From Shimia gijangensis (GTDB taxonomy: Bacteria; Pseudomonadota; Alphaproteobacteria; Rhodobacterales; Rhodobacteraceae), in NCBI RefSeq assembly GCF_900142085.1, contig NZ_FQZQ01000002.1:237283-301282 (forward strand): DNA of 64,000 bases, in the 5' to 3' direction. Shown piece by piece: positions 37,567 to 47,002 of the stretch; within the stretch, counting starts at the first letter, position 1, and each line of letters starts with the position of its first letter. The notes below the pieces were generated by a model that did not search any database, was not told the origin of the DNA, and worked only from the letters and a program-made list of their open reading frames with translations. The position numbers were made by a program, and so were the translations under genes.

Positions 37567-39414
37567 ATGCGCCCAACCGGTCAGCGGCATCCGGCCACCA
37601 AAGCACGACCGTTGCTGAAGCCGCTGTTCACCGGTACGCGGGCGCTGAAATACAATCTTCTTGCTGGTATCTGGTTTGCTTTTTCAGTCTGGTTTTGGGT
37701 TTGGTGGCTAGATCCGTCCCACGTCATTGGTTTGGGCCGATATCTATTGATTACAGCCGGGTTGATCTGGGCATGGAGCATGCAGCTTTTTTTCGTGCAG
37801 GTGTTTCTGAACGCCCATGTTTCAGCGGCGCCTGATCCTGTTCCGGGACAATTTCGCGTTGCCATGATCGTCACCAAGGCCCCGTCTGAGCCCTTTGATG
37901 TGGCCCGTAGAACACTAGAGGCGATGCTGGCCCAGACCTATCCACATGACACGTGGCTTGCAGATGAGGATCCGACGCCAGAGGTTATCACGTGGTGCCG
38001 AGATCATGGCGTTCTCTTGTCTTCTCGCAAAGGGGTGGAAGAGTACCATCGCCAGACCTGGCCGCGGCGCACCCGCTGCAAAGAGGGTAACCTTGCCTAT
38101 TTTTATGACAACTGGGGCTACAAAGACTATGACATCGTCGCGCAGCTGGACGTAGATCATGTTCCACAGCCCGGGTATCTGGTTGAAATATTGCGACCCT
38201 TTGCAGATCCGGAAGTTGGGTATGTCTCGGCCCCGTCAATATGTGCTTCAAATGCAAAAGAGCACTGGACCGCGCGCACGCGTCTATTCTCTGAGGCCGG
38301 GTTTCACGGAGTCTTTCAGGCGGGGTATTCCAAGCTTTTGACCCCGATGTGTATTGGATCGCATTATGCGGTGCGAACCCAAGCCTTGAAACAAGCTGGC
38401 GGTCTTGGCCCCGAGTTGGCCGAAGACCATTCAACGACGATGCTGATTTCGGCGGCGGGCTGGCGCGGGGTTCACGCGATTGATGCGATTGCCGTGGGCG
38501 ATGGCCCCGCCAGCCTACCGGACCTTGTCACGCAAGAATTCCAGTGGTCGCGCAGCCTGATGACTCTGCTTTTGCGATATACGCCAAGTTACTTTGGCCG
38601 CCTGCCTTTCCGGCTCAAGCTACTGTTCGGGTTTTGCCAGATTTGGTATGCCCTGTTTTCTCTGGCAATGGCCGTGATGTATCTGGCCCCAATCATTGCT
38701 GTTGTCTATGACGTGCGCTTTGCCGATGTGACCTATCCGGAATTCATTGTGCATATTTTCCCGATTGGGTTTGTACCGCTGCTTTTCGTGATTGTTATGA
38801 AGCGGGATCACCTTTTGCGACCGGTTGATGCAAAGATTATCGCGTGGGAAAAAATCCTGTTTGTGGCGCTGCAATGGCCGTGGGTTCTTTGGGGGGTCAC
38901 AATGGCGATCCGCGACAGAATTACCGGAAACTTTGTTGATTTTCGCATTACCCCCAAGGGGGATACCGCCAGCAACGATCTGCCCAATCGCGTGGTCCTG
39001 CTTTATGCGGTTCTGGCGTTGGGCGCAATTGTCCCGGTTATCACTCAGGACAACCTGACAGAAGCGCGTGGATTTTACCTTTTGGCGCTGATGAATGCGA
39101 TTGCCTATGTGGCCATTCTGGCTGTGGCTGTGATCCATCACCTGCGTCATCGCCGTGCAAAGCGGGTGAAACCCAGTGGAAAAATGGTGTTTCAGGTCTG
39201 CTCATTGACCCTGATCATGGCACTATTTGTGAGCGCTATTACCATAAGGGCGGAGGTTGGCCTCCATGCTTTGGCCTACGGGCTACAACCCCTGCAGATC
39301 ACGAAAGTTGAGTACATCGTTGCAGGCGCGGGGCAAGGCGAGCCAGGGGATTTTCGCGTAATATTTGACCTTGGCTGGATTGGTTTTGACAATTCCGAAA
39401 GGAGGAATCCATGA
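37567..39414 (+). CDS. Membrane glycosyltransferase, cellulose-synthase-like (GT2)
   Basis: A 615-residue processive-type GT2: two N-terminal membrane segments (residues ~30-80), a cytoplasmic catalytic domain with LADEDPTPEV, the metal site DVD (195-197), AEDHS (285-289) in place of TED, and QEFQW (323-327) in place of QxxRW. Several helices follow to residue ~570. The canonical Arg of QxxRW is Gln here. It starts 2 bases after the epimerase and overlaps the glycosidase gene by ATGA. Likely polymerises and exports the locus polysaccharide. Confidence 0.88.
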   Translation: MRPTGQRHPATKARPLLKPLFTGTRALKYNLLAGIWFAFSVWFWVWWLDPSHVIGLGRYLLITAGLIWAWSMQLFFVQVFLNAHVSAAPDPVPGQFRVAMIVTKAPSEPFDVARRTLEAMLAQTYPHDTWLADEDPTPEVITWCRDHGVLLSSRKGVEEYHRQTWPRRTRCKEGNLAYFYDNWGYKDYDIVAQLDVDHVPQPGYLVEILRPFADPEVGYVSAPSICASNAKEHWTARTRLFSEAGFHGVFQAGYSKLLTPMCIGSHYAVRTQALKQAGGLGPELAEDHSTTMLISAAGWRGVHAIDAIAVGDGPASLPDLVTQEFQWSRSLMTLLLRYTPSYFGRLPFRLKLLFGFCQIWYALFSLAMAVMYLAPIIAVVYDVRFADVTYPEFIVHIFPIGFVPLLFVIVMKRDHLLRPVDAKIIAWEKILFVALQWPWVLWGVTMAIRDRITGNFVDFRITPKGDTASNDLPNRVVLLYAVLALGAIVPVITQDNLTEARGFYLLALMNAIAYVAILAVAVIHHLRHRRAKRVKPSGKMVFQVCSLTLIMALFVSAITIRAEVGLHALAYGLQPLQITKVEYIVAGAGQGEPGDFRVIFDLGWIGFDNSERRNP

Positions 39415-40313
39415 AGACGAGTTCAAACGTGGTAAAACTACTAACTCTGAGCGTAGCAATCGGTGCTTTGACCGGTCTCAACGCCACCGCACACGCGGAA
39501 ACGCCACAAGGTGGCATTCCGTTTGGTGTTTACGATCCGGACGGGGATTTCGTTTCCAGTTCCGAAGTTGCAATTGAACATTTGTTCTTGCCTTGGGAAG
39601 ATGTGTATTTGCCATCGCTGAATGATGCGGACACTTATGCTCTGGAACGCAACCGGGCGCTGCTTGTAACACTTGAACCCTGGACATGGTCCAGAAGCGA
39701 GAGAAACTCGGCCAAATACCTGAAAGAAGGAATTTTTTCCGGCGGGTATGATGCCAACATGCACGCTGTCTGCGAAATTCTCGGGACGCTTCAAAGTCCG
39801 GTGACTTTGCGCTTTATGCATGAGATGGATGACCGGACTGGGCAATTCATTTGGGCAGGCTGGGACTCTGATGAATTTGTACGCGCCTACCGCCGTATGG
39901 TTGGCCTTTGCAAAGAGGACGCACCGAACATCACTGTGATGTGGTCGCCGCTGGGCAACGAAGACATGGGCAAATACTATCCCGGTGACGAGTTCGCTGA
40001 TCTGGTTGGTCTGACGGTTTTCGGCCTCCAGGCTTGGGATCAGGCTAAGTACGGGCATGACCGGACGTTTGATGAAATTTTTGCGCCACGCTACGAACGC
40101 GCCGAGAAATTCAACCGACCGGTGGCCGTTGCTGAGCTGGGTTATGTTGGGGACGCGCGGTATGTTGATACCTGGGTGAACAGCGTTCGCGTCGAGAAGG
40201 CAGAGTATCCGTCTTTGGTTGGGGTTGTGTACTTCAACTTCCCAGAGGTTTACCCATGGCCCGAAGGCTTCGGTATGCCGGATTGGCGGATCAAGAACCA
40301 AATTTTAGATTGA
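39411..40313 (+). CDS. Secreted glycoside hydrolase, GH26-like
   Basis: A 300-residue exported protein: signal peptide MKTSSNVVKLLTLSVAIGAL...AHA, then a TIM-barrel with the family 26 (mannanase/endoglucanase/xylanase) acid/base region LRFMHEMDD (Glu 138) and nucleophile region VAVAELGYVG (Glu 242), plus MWSPLGNED. Such enzymes beside a synthase usually trim or release the nascent chain in the periplasm. Last gene of the operon, followed by a strong terminator. Confidence 0.82.
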   Translation: MKTSSNVVKLLTLSVAIGALTGLNATAHAETPQGGIPFGVYDPDGDFVSSSEVAIEHLFLPWEDVYLPSLNDADTYALERNRALLVTLEPWTWSRSERNSAKYLKEGIFSGGYDANMHAVCEILGTLQSPVTLRFMHEMDDRTGQFIWAGWDSDEFVRAYRRMVGLCKEDAPNITVMWSPLGNEDMGKYYPGDEFADLVGLTVFGLQAWDQAKYGHDRTFDEIFAPRYERAEKFNRPVAVAELGYVGDARYVDTWVNSVRVEKAEYPSLVGVVYFNFPEVYPWPEGFGMPDWRIKNQILD

Positions 40314-40346
40314 TCAGCGAAAAAGCGCGCATTTTCTGATGCGTTC

Positions 40347-40384
40347 GGCAGGTGAGCTTTACCAAAGCGCGCCTGCCTTTTTTT
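40347..40384 (+). terminator. Strong Rho-independent terminator of the polysaccharide operon
   Basis: GGCAGGTGAGCTTT and AAAGCGCGCCTGCC form a 14-base stem with two imperfect pairs and a 3-base loop, followed by seven T, 34 bases after the GH26 stop. Confidence 0.9.
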
Positions 40385-40587
40385 GTTAAGTGCACGTAGT
40401 GCCATGCTTTTGTTAGGAACGTTGGTCCATTTTGGGACGCCGCCACAATTTCGACTTGCTTTGGGCCAAGAATCGCTAGCCTTGACTGCTACCTTTGTTT
40501 TTACCATTTATGGACCAAAACAAGCGTAAGAGATCCATTTCTTACAAAAGTTTAATGGGTCCGGTTGAGAGAAAAGGCAGTTTTTAG

Positions 40588-40866
40588 ATGTTTCAACATG
40601 TTTTGAGATGTGGCGTTCTATCGTCATTTTTTGTAGTCGGAGCCAGCCTTGTGCTGCCAGTCAGTGGCGCGCATGCGTCCTCCTCAGGGTTCACAAAACC
40701 AACCAGCGCCGGGCACGGTGCGGCCAGTTTTGATTGGCTTTCCCGGAGCGGGAACGCAAAAAAAGACAGTCTCACGATCGCTTCCAGCAAAAACTCGCTT
40801 GGAAATGGGGAATGGATTTGTTCCGCTGCCGGATTTGGTAAACAGGCAAAATGCTATCGCCGCTAG
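40588..40866 (+). CDS. Small secreted protein with C-terminal Cys-pair motif
   Basis: A 92-residue protein with a signal peptide (VLSSFFVVGASLVLPVSGAHA) and a mature part of about 60 residues ending in GEWICSAAGFGKQAKCYRR, where two Cys lie ten residues apart and could form a disulfide. I do not know its function. It has its own terminator just downstream and lies between polysaccharide genes on the same strand, so a role at the cell surface is possible. The upstream leader of 270 bases is long enough for its own promoter. Confidence 0.65.
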   Translation: MFQHVLRCGVLSSFFVVGASLVLPVSGAHASSSGFTKPTSAGHGAASFDWLSRSGNAKKDSLTIASSKNSLGNGEWICSAAGFGKQAKCYRR

Positions 40867-40894
40867 TCAGGGCAATAATATCTACGATAAATTT

Positions 40895-40917
40895 GGCCGC
40901 ACAACGCGGCCTTTTTT
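40895..40917 (+). terminator. Rho-independent terminator after small secreted protein
   Basis: GGCCGC-ACAAC-GCGGCC followed by six T, 29 bases after the stop codon. Confidence 0.9.
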
Positions 40918-41205
40918 GTGACTGCCTCGCAGATCAGGCGCAGTGTCTTTGTCTCCGGCTAAACAAGCCGGTTTTGCTGGCAATTCCCTCAAGCGATTTG
41001 TGCAAAAAACAGGTCACAATCACGCACCACCGGACACAACTCAGCTTCAGATTAAAGCCGGAGCATATTAGCAAACTTGAGCTAAAGCAAAGATAACAAA
41101 ACCAGAATGTGTTAATCTTTCTCCGTGTCGAAGTTGCGCATAAAAGAGCGCAAATCAGATCAGATCGGATCGTTCGATCTTTCGCTTTCAATGGAGGGTT
41201 CACGG

Positions 41206-42621
41206 ATGCTGGCATCACCATTCTTCAGAAAAGTGCTTTTGGTTACATCGCTGGCCGTTTTTGCGGGCACGGTTTCGGGCTCGGCTTTGCTGGCCAATTC
41301 GTCTGAGGTGGATCGAGCTGAAAAGCTGATCTGGGGGAGCGGCAGCGAGGCGCGTCCTGTTGAGGGCCGTCAAGCTCTTGAAGAGGCTGTGGCTGTCAAG
41401 GATGCAAGTGCACAACGTGTGTTGGGAATGCACCTGATCTATGGCTGGGTTTTCGAAAAAGATGTTCACAAAGGCATGTTGCTGCTGAATGACGCCGCGA
41501 ATGCTGGAGACCCGGTCGCTCAATTCAATCTTGGCCAGATCTTGCTGGTCGGTACGACAGGGTCCAAGGATGTCGCGCGCGCTCGTATACTTCTGGAAGA
41601 TGCCTCTCGGCAAAACGAGATACAAGCCATGCGGGTTTTGGGAGAGCAGCTTGTTCTTGGAACGGTATACGCACAAGAGCTTAAAACCGGGCTGACCCTT
41701 CTGAAACAATCCGCAGAGCTTGGTGACATCAGGGCTGAGATTGTTCTTGGAGACCTCTATCTGAAAGGAAAAGGTGTTCCACGCGACCTTTCCAAGGCAT
41801 TGGGCTTCTTCGAATCTGCCGCGACCAAAGGCGACGGCAGCGGATTGGCGTCTTATGGCGAAACCCTGATGTGGGGTGAAATTGACGCCAAAACTACCGA
41901 ACAGATGCTCAATCGGGCTGCGGCTCTGGGCGAGACCAGCGCCTATGTCACGCTGGCTGAGGGTGCGATGTACGGATATCTCGGAGGCGGCGCTGTTTCG
42001 CGTGCAAAGTACGAAGGATATGCCGAACTGGCGCGTGAGGCAGAAGAGCCTCGGATCGAGGTTTTAGAGGCAAACCGCAGCATGTGGGGAATTGGCAAGC
42101 GCGCCAGTGGTCCAGAAACCATTGGTCTACTGACAGCGCATGCTGACGCTGGCAACAAAGCTGCCGCTGAGTTCCTCATAAAACTTTTACGCGATGGCAA
42201 TGGTCTGAATGTGCGACGTGACCTGGCCGCTGCCGATCAGGCTCTGAAGACATACGCCGAACTGTTGACCGCACGAGACGTGGCGAAATTCGAGCTGACC
42301 CTGAAAGCCGCATCCGCGCGCACCTCGGACGTCTTTGCACGCGTGGCGACCGAAATCGAAGCACAACCAGATCTTATGTCGTTTGGTTTTGGTAAGGACC
42401 TGTACAAGGCCAATCCCAATATTGCATTTTTCATTCTGCAAACCAGGCTGAAAGATCAGGGGGACTATGGCGGATCTCTGAATGGTTTCGCCACGCGCTC
42501 CACCCTCAGAGCCGTCTACAAGGCCTGCCAACGGCTTCCGGACAATACACTGTGCGACGACAGCGTCATGCGCTCGGATGTGATTGCGATGCTTCTGGCG
42601 CAAAACTCTGAAGCCAAATAA
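41206..42621 (+). CDS. Exported Sel1-like repeat protein
   Basis: A 471-residue protein with an N-terminal hydrophobic export segment (VLLVTSLAVFAGTVSGSALLA) and repeated alpha-helical units of about 36 residues with the Sel1 pattern, for example AQFNLGQILLVG, AEIVLGDLYLKGKGVPRDLSKALGFFESAATKGD and AYVTLAEGAMYGYLGGG. Sel1/TPR proteins such as AlgK serve as scaffolds for polysaccharide export, so this is a candidate periplasmic assembly factor of the locus. ATG 41206 has GGAGGG 7 bases upstream; GTG 41125 is rejected for lack of such a site. Confidence 0.78.
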   Translation: MLASPFFRKVLLVTSLAVFAGTVSGSALLANSSEVDRAEKLIWGSGSEARPVEGRQALEEAVAVKDASAQRVLGMHLIYGWVFEKDVHKGMLLLNDAANAGDPVAQFNLGQILLVGTTGSKDVARARILLEDASRQNEIQAMRVLGEQLVLGTVYAQELKTGLTLLKQSAELGDIRAEIVLGDLYLKGKGVPRDLSKALGFFESAATKGDGSGLASYGETLMWGEIDAKTTEQMLNRAAALGETSAYVTLAEGAMYGYLGGGAVSRAKYEGYAELAREAEEPRIEVLEANRSMWGIGKRASGPETIGLLTAHADAGNKAAAEFLIKLLRDGNGLNVRRDLAAADQALKTYAELLTARDVAKFELTLKAASARTSDVFARVATEIEAQPDLMSFGFGKDLYKANPNIAFFILQTRLKDQGDYGGSLNGFATRSTLRAVYKACQRLPDNTLCDDSVMRSDVIAMLLAQNSEAK

Positions 42622-42703
42622 GCCAAATCGCATTTGGGGTTTTCTCTGCGTGGACTAACTTTGTCTTGAGCGTCTTCTGGGCGCCCCCGTTGCAAAAGGA
42701 AAA

Positions 42704-43882
42704 ATGATGAAGAGACTTAATGTAGCCGTAGCGGGTTTGGGATATGTCGGCATGTCTCTTGCGGTTTTGTTGGCCCGCAAGCATTCGGTCATTGCTTTCG
42801 ACATTGATCCCGATCGCATTGCAAAAGTTAACGCTGGACAGTCGACTGTAGCAGATCAGGAAATAGACAAAGCCCTTGCCACTGAAGACCTCAGCCTGAC
42901 TGGGACACTGGATCCGGAAGCCGCGTTTTCTGGTGCCGATTTCATCATTGTCGCGGCACCCACCAACTATGATGAACAGGCGCACTTTTTTGACACGTCA
43001 GCAGTAGAAGACGTTATCCGCACAGCTCGCGTCCATAACAAGTCGGCGCTGATTGTCATCAAGTCCACAATTCCGGTGGGCTTCACAGCCCAGCAAAGAG
43101 CTGTGCTAATGGACGACGGAATTGCGTTCTCACCGGAATTCCTTCGCGAGGGAAAGGCACTTTATGACAACTATTATCCCTCAAGGATAATCGTGGGTGC
43201 CAAAGGTGACAGTGCGGCACAGTTTGCCGAAATGCTAAAAGATGCGAGCCTAAAGCCCGAGGTGGAAATCCTGTTAACAGGGTCGGACGAGGCCGAAGCC
43301 ATCAAACTATTCGCCAATACCTACCTCGCGACACGTGTTGCGTTTTTCAATGAACTGGACAGTTTTGGCCTTGCGCAAGGCCTGAATGTATCTGAGCTCA
43401 TTAATGGGGTGTGCTTAGACCCCAGAGTGGGCACAGGATACAACAATCCTTCGTTTGGATATGGGGGCTATTGCCTGCCCAAAGACACCAAACAACTTTT
43501 GGCCAATTACAAAGATGTTCCCCACCAATTGGTCCAAGCCGTGGTGGATGCAAACAGCAGCAGAAAGAAGTTCATTGCAGAGCAAATTGTGAAGACTGGC
43601 GCAAAAACTCTGGGTGTTTATCGTCTCACGATGAAGCAGGGGTCCGATAACATGCGCAGCTCGGCAATGTACGATGTCGTCAAGTACCTGTTGGCCGAAG
43701 GTGCTCATGTGATTGTGTATGAGCCAATGTTGCCAGACGATAACCTGAAAGGTGCCGAGATCGTAGAAAGCTTGGATGAGTTTCTACATCGCTCTGATCA
43801 GGTGATCTGCAATCGGAAGGACGCAGTCATTCAGGCATTTTCGGGGCCAATCTTTACGCGCGACATCTTCGGAGTTGATTAG
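42704..43882 (+). CDS. ugd: UDP-glucose 6-dehydrogenase
   Basis: Oxidises UDP-glucose to UDP-glucuronate with NAD. A 392-residue enzyme of the short UDP-glucose dehydrogenase branch: VAVAGLGYVGMSLAVLLA, VIKSTIPVGFT, FSPEFLREGKALYDN, the substrate-binding LFANTYLATRVAFFNE and the catalytic Cys in GYGGYCLPKDT. It differs from the TviB-like dehydrogenase at 25.9 kb. Its product feeds the UDP-glucuronate decarboxylase at 35.5 kb. AAAGGAAAA precedes ATG 42704, with an equally possible ATG at 42707. Confidence 0.93.
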   Translation: MMKRLNVAVAGLGYVGMSLAVLLARKHSVIAFDIDPDRIAKVNAGQSTVADQEIDKALATEDLSLTGTLDPEAAFSGADFIIVAAPTNYDEQAHFFDTSAVEDVIRTARVHNKSALIVIKSTIPVGFTAQQRAVLMDDGIAFSPEFLREGKALYDNYYPSRIIVGAKGDSAAQFAEMLKDASLKPEVEILLTGSDEAEAIKLFANTYLATRVAFFNELDSFGLAQGLNVSELINGVCLDPRVGTGYNNPSFGYGGYCLPKDTKQLLANYKDVPHQLVQAVVDANSSRKKFIAEQIVKTGAKTLGVYRLTMKQGSDNMRSSAMYDVVKYLLAEGAHVIVYEPMLPDDNLKGAEIVESLDEFLHRSDQVICNRKDAVIQAFSGPIFTRDIFGVD

Positions 43883-44059
43883 TTGTAGCAACTGTATCTG
43901 TCAACGCCAGACTAAAACTGCATCAGGCGCCGGAGATAAAGAACATCAATTGGACAGGCATAGGATTGTCCATAGGCCCGCATGGCGGAGCGCCCCAAAT
44001 AGCGCCGAAGCTATGCGGGGCTGTGGTCAATCCGGGTAGTGGCGTTTGATTTTCAGGCT

Positions 44060-44622
44060 TTGATGGCGGTAAAAACGCCAGGATCATTGTGCAGCTCAGC
44101 CGCCTCAAAGTTGTCATCCCACGCAGTCCTGCGTTTTTCACAGGCATGCATATCACGGATCATTTGCCCCGCGCCGATATCAACAAGGCTCGGATCAAAT
44201 CTGCTGCCCAGTTGTACAAGCTGGTCATAAACTGACTGTAACTCTTCTTCTGTTCGCCCCTCGCTGATGCCAAAAAAGCCTTTCCTGAAACAGTTTGCGC
44301 GATTTCGGGATCGCCCGCGTACATGCGCGGAATGAACCCCAGCATCTCGGCGTGATCGGAAACAACCAGGAAATCGAGCGGCGTTTTGAGTTGCCTTCTT
44401 ACGCCTGTGGTTGGGCTGAACACCGGCTCTCCTTTGGCAGATCGATAGGCAGCATCAGGTGTCGAGGTGGGAGTATCAAAAAGATAAACGTCAAAGGAGT
44501 TTGACGTGTGTAGGTGCGTGTCACCCCAATAGAGATGTGTTTGCGTGGGGCGGTCTTGGGCCCAAGCCGCTGCGTTGGAAAATAGCGCTCCCAACAGCAA
44601 GTTCACGTAGATAGCTCTTCAT
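44060..44622 (-). pseudogene. Truncated DUF3604 protein gene
   Basis: The N-terminal part of a DUF3604 protein: after a signal-like stretch (LLLGALFSNAAAWA) comes HLYWGDTHLHTSNSFDVY, PTTGVRRQLKTPLDFLVVSDHAEMLG and AGDPEIAQTVSGKAFLA. The frame ends at 44160; a second frame continues with DPSLVDIGAGQMIRDMHACEKR and AAELHNDPGVFTAI before a stop near 44058. The family is about 600 residues, so over two thirds is lost and a frameshift lies near 44200. GAGAGGAAG precedes an ATG at 44622 that is in a third frame; GTG 44606 opens the main one. It lies downstream of the porin in the same orientation. Confidence 0.75.
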
Positions 44623-44889
44623 AATGCTTCCTCTCAAGTTGAAAACATAGACACCTCTATGGTCGTCAACAGACAGTCACCCTTGCGGCTCTGGCAAGTA
44701 ATCGTGGCGTCGCAAGCAATCTGAAATCAACGGCAGAGGTTTTTGCGAAAGACACCAATAGGTATTATTTCTTTGCCACTTCTTGCATGCATTCGCACTA
44801 GCTTCGAACCGGACAGCAGCCATCCACGCCAAACGGCGGCTCCGGCGCGTTTCGCTGAAGGCTATCTTCTTGCCGGCGCTTCCCTCGTA

Positions 44890-46077
44890 TCAAAACTTCC
44901 ATCTTACGCCGGTGAAAATCGCCAGCGAGGGCTTGTACGAGTTTGCGGGGTCATCAAACTCGTAACGTCTGATGAGCCCAAAAACCTCAATGTTCTTCTT
45001 TTTGATTTGCTGTGACACTGCCAAGCCAAACGAACGAGAATTGGAGCCGGCCACGCTCAGGTCGTTTCCGTTGTAGTAGTCCAAGGAGAAGGCGGTGTCT
45101 CCGGCAGCGAAAATCTCTCGGATCAACCCAAGTTTAACGTAAATGTAATCACCGGATGTGTTCTCAGTTCCGAGAGCAACCGTGATGTTGCCGCCCGTAC
45201 CGTAATGCAACGCGGACAATGAACCTGAGGTGACTTTGCGAGCTCCGTGGTCAGAAAGCCCAGCACCCGCACTGAGCCGAAACGCGTCAAATTTTCCTTC
45301 ATAGCGAAGCGCCATATCCAGATGTGTGGCTGGATTGTTCGTCACCGTGTCTTTGCCGGCGGCAGCAGATAGTTTGAAACCATTGAAGCTGGGAGTGTCG
45401 TACCTGATGCGCAGTTTGCGACTGCCATCAGAGTTGTAGCCAGTGACATTGTCCCCGTCGAAATTATCAAAAACATCACCAATGATTAGGGTCGAAAGAT
45501 TGCCGTCTGCCAATCGCAGATACTGCCCGCCTGCGGTTTGTGAAACTGACGAATAGGCCGTGACCTTGGTTTGCGACAGATCGATCTCAGCGACGCTGTC
45601 TGTTGCGGTGCTGCCTTGACCAAGTGACAGCGTTCCAAAACGCGCGTTATCCAGAATGAGCTCGAGTTTTCGCACGTGCGTGCCATCAAACGAAAACCCG
45701 CTGCCGGAGGAATCCAGCTGACTCATTGAGTTTGACGCGCGCGGGGTAATTCCGCCCTCAAATCGCGCGACTGCATCTAGCCCTAAAATTGGATACAGCT
45801 GCCAGAGAAATCCTACCCGTGTACTGGCATTCGAATTGTCGACCGGAAAGAAGGTGGTCCCGACTTGACCGTCGTCATATCCAAGGAACGCCTGGCTGAT
45901 TTGGCCATACATCGTGATCCTCTGGCCGGTGATCGTCGTTCGAACCCGCCAGTCATCGGTTGGATCAGTCAGTGGAATAAGCTTGTCAATCGTCGCGGTC
46001 ACGGGCTCCGCAGACCCTTGGGACGCGCCAAGACCGAGTATGGCAAGCATCAGGAATATGATGCTCCACCATTTCAT
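44890..46077 (-). CDS. Outer-membrane porin-like beta-barrel
   Basis: A 395-residue exported protein: signal peptide MKWWSIIFLMLAILGLGASQGSA, then alternating strands typical of a general porin (ITMYGQISQAFLGYDDG, FEGGITPRASN, KLRIRYDTPSFNGFKLSAAAGKD, ALRYEGKFDAFRLSAGAGLSD) and a C-terminal Phe (FTGVRWKF), the insertion signal for barrel proteins. It lies 28 bases after the binding-protein gene on the same strand and may share the transcript, supplying the outer-membrane entry or exit for the same substrate. Confidence 0.82.
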   Translation of the reverse strand: MKWWSIIFLMLAILGLGASQGSAEPVTATIDKLIPLTDPTDDWRVRTTITGQRITMYGQISQAFLGYDDGQVGTTFFPVDNSNASTRVGFLWQLYPILGLDAVARFEGGITPRASNSMSQLDSSGSGFSFDGTHVRKLELILDNARFGTLSLGQGSTATDSVAEIDLSQTKVTAYSSVSQTAGGQYLRLADGNLSTLIIGDVFDNFDGDNVTGYNSDGSRKLRIRYDTPSFNGFKLSAAAGKDTVTNNPATHLDMALRYEGKFDAFRLSAGAGLSDHGARKVTSGSLSALHYGTGGNITVALGTENTSGDYIYVKLGLIREIFAAGDTAFSLDYYNGNDLSVAGSNSRSFGLAVSQQIKKKNIEVFGLIRRYEFDDPANSYKPSLAIFTGVRWKF

Positions 46078-46105
46078 TTTGTGGGGTCCTCTTTGCTCAG
46101 CAACC

Positions 46106-47002
46106 TCATTGCCTCAGTCCAACGGCTTTGGGGAAACCCAACTTTTCTCTAAGAGAGGCATCTGCAAAAGATGGGGTAAAAGAGGGTGACACGACGATTA
46201 TCGACACGTCCCGGTTTTGCAGCTCCTTGAGTGTCTCTAGCATGGGTTCTTCTTCCCAAATCATGACAGTGCGGCGATTGGGATCCAGCTGGGCATCAAA
46301 TTCTTTCCATTGGCCACTGTCCGGATGTTGATCCGGTTCCCAGTGAAACGAATGCAGACCCAATCCATATGCCTGGTCCATGTACTGATAGACCGGGTGC
46401 GAGGCGAACAATTGCACATTTTCAAGCGTCGTAAATTCTGCGGTCAACGCTGCGTTCAGCGCCTCAAGCGTTTCAATCGTGGCGCCCAGGTTTTTCTGAA
46501 ACTCTTCTGCGAGCTCTGGCCAAAGGGCGCTGAACGCGCGAGAGATTTCCCGAGCCTGCCGTTGCGCCAGTTTCGGGTTCAGCCAAAACGTATTGGCATA
46601 TTCTGAATGGTGGTTTGCGTCTCCACTAGGCCCATGTTGATGGGCAACGACATCGGTTTCGCGCCCAATGTAGAGATCAGCAAAGCCTTGCGAGGTATCA
46701 ATCATCCGCGCGCGTGGAAGCGCAGCGGTGGCTGTCCAAGGGCTGTATCCGGCACCAACTAGCAAAATGAGATCCGCTTGCTGATATTGACGTAATTCAG
46801 CGTCACCTGGTGTCCAATCGGCCGCGTTCTCATCTGCAGGGCCGGGGTATGAAATGGTCATATCCGCCGTGGCGATCTCTTGTGCCAGCGCGCTTAGGGC
46901 GGGCGTCACCGTCAAAACGGTTCGTTTGTCCTCGGCCATAGATGGCATCGCGGCGAGCCCAACCAAAATCGTTAAAAGAAACAAAACAGGTCTCATCTTC
47001 AC
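46106..47002 (-). CDS. ZnuA-like (cluster 9) periplasmic binding protein lacking usual His ligands
   Basis: A 298-residue exported protein of the metal-binding SBP family: signal peptide ending PSMA, the two-lobed layout with GDAELRQYQQADLILLVG, a central His-rich loop (HQHGPSGDANHHSEY) and HPVYQYMDQAYGL. By eye the first canonical His (in DPHxYEP) is Ala (ENAADWTP, ~60) and the second (DPHxWLDP) is Thr (ANTFWLNP, 138); the third (His 202) and an acidic position (Glu 250-252) remain. Zinc or manganese binding in the normal way is doubtful. Its gene overlaps that of an FtsX-type permease, an unusual partner for this family. Confidence 0.8.
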   Translation of the reverse strand: MKMRPVLFLLTILVGLAAMPSMAEDKRTVLTVTPALSALAQEIATADMTISYPGPADENAADWTPGDAELRQYQQADLILLVGAGYSPWTATAALPRARMIDTSQGFADLYIGRETDVVAHQHGPSGDANHHSEYANTFWLNPKLAQRQAREISRAFSALWPELAEEFQKNLGATIETLEALNAALTAEFTTLENVQLFASHPVYQYMDQAYGLGLHSFHWEPDQHPDSGQWKEFDAQLDPNRRTVMIWEEEPMLETLKELQNRDVSIIVVSPSFTPSFADASLREKLGFPKAVGLRQ

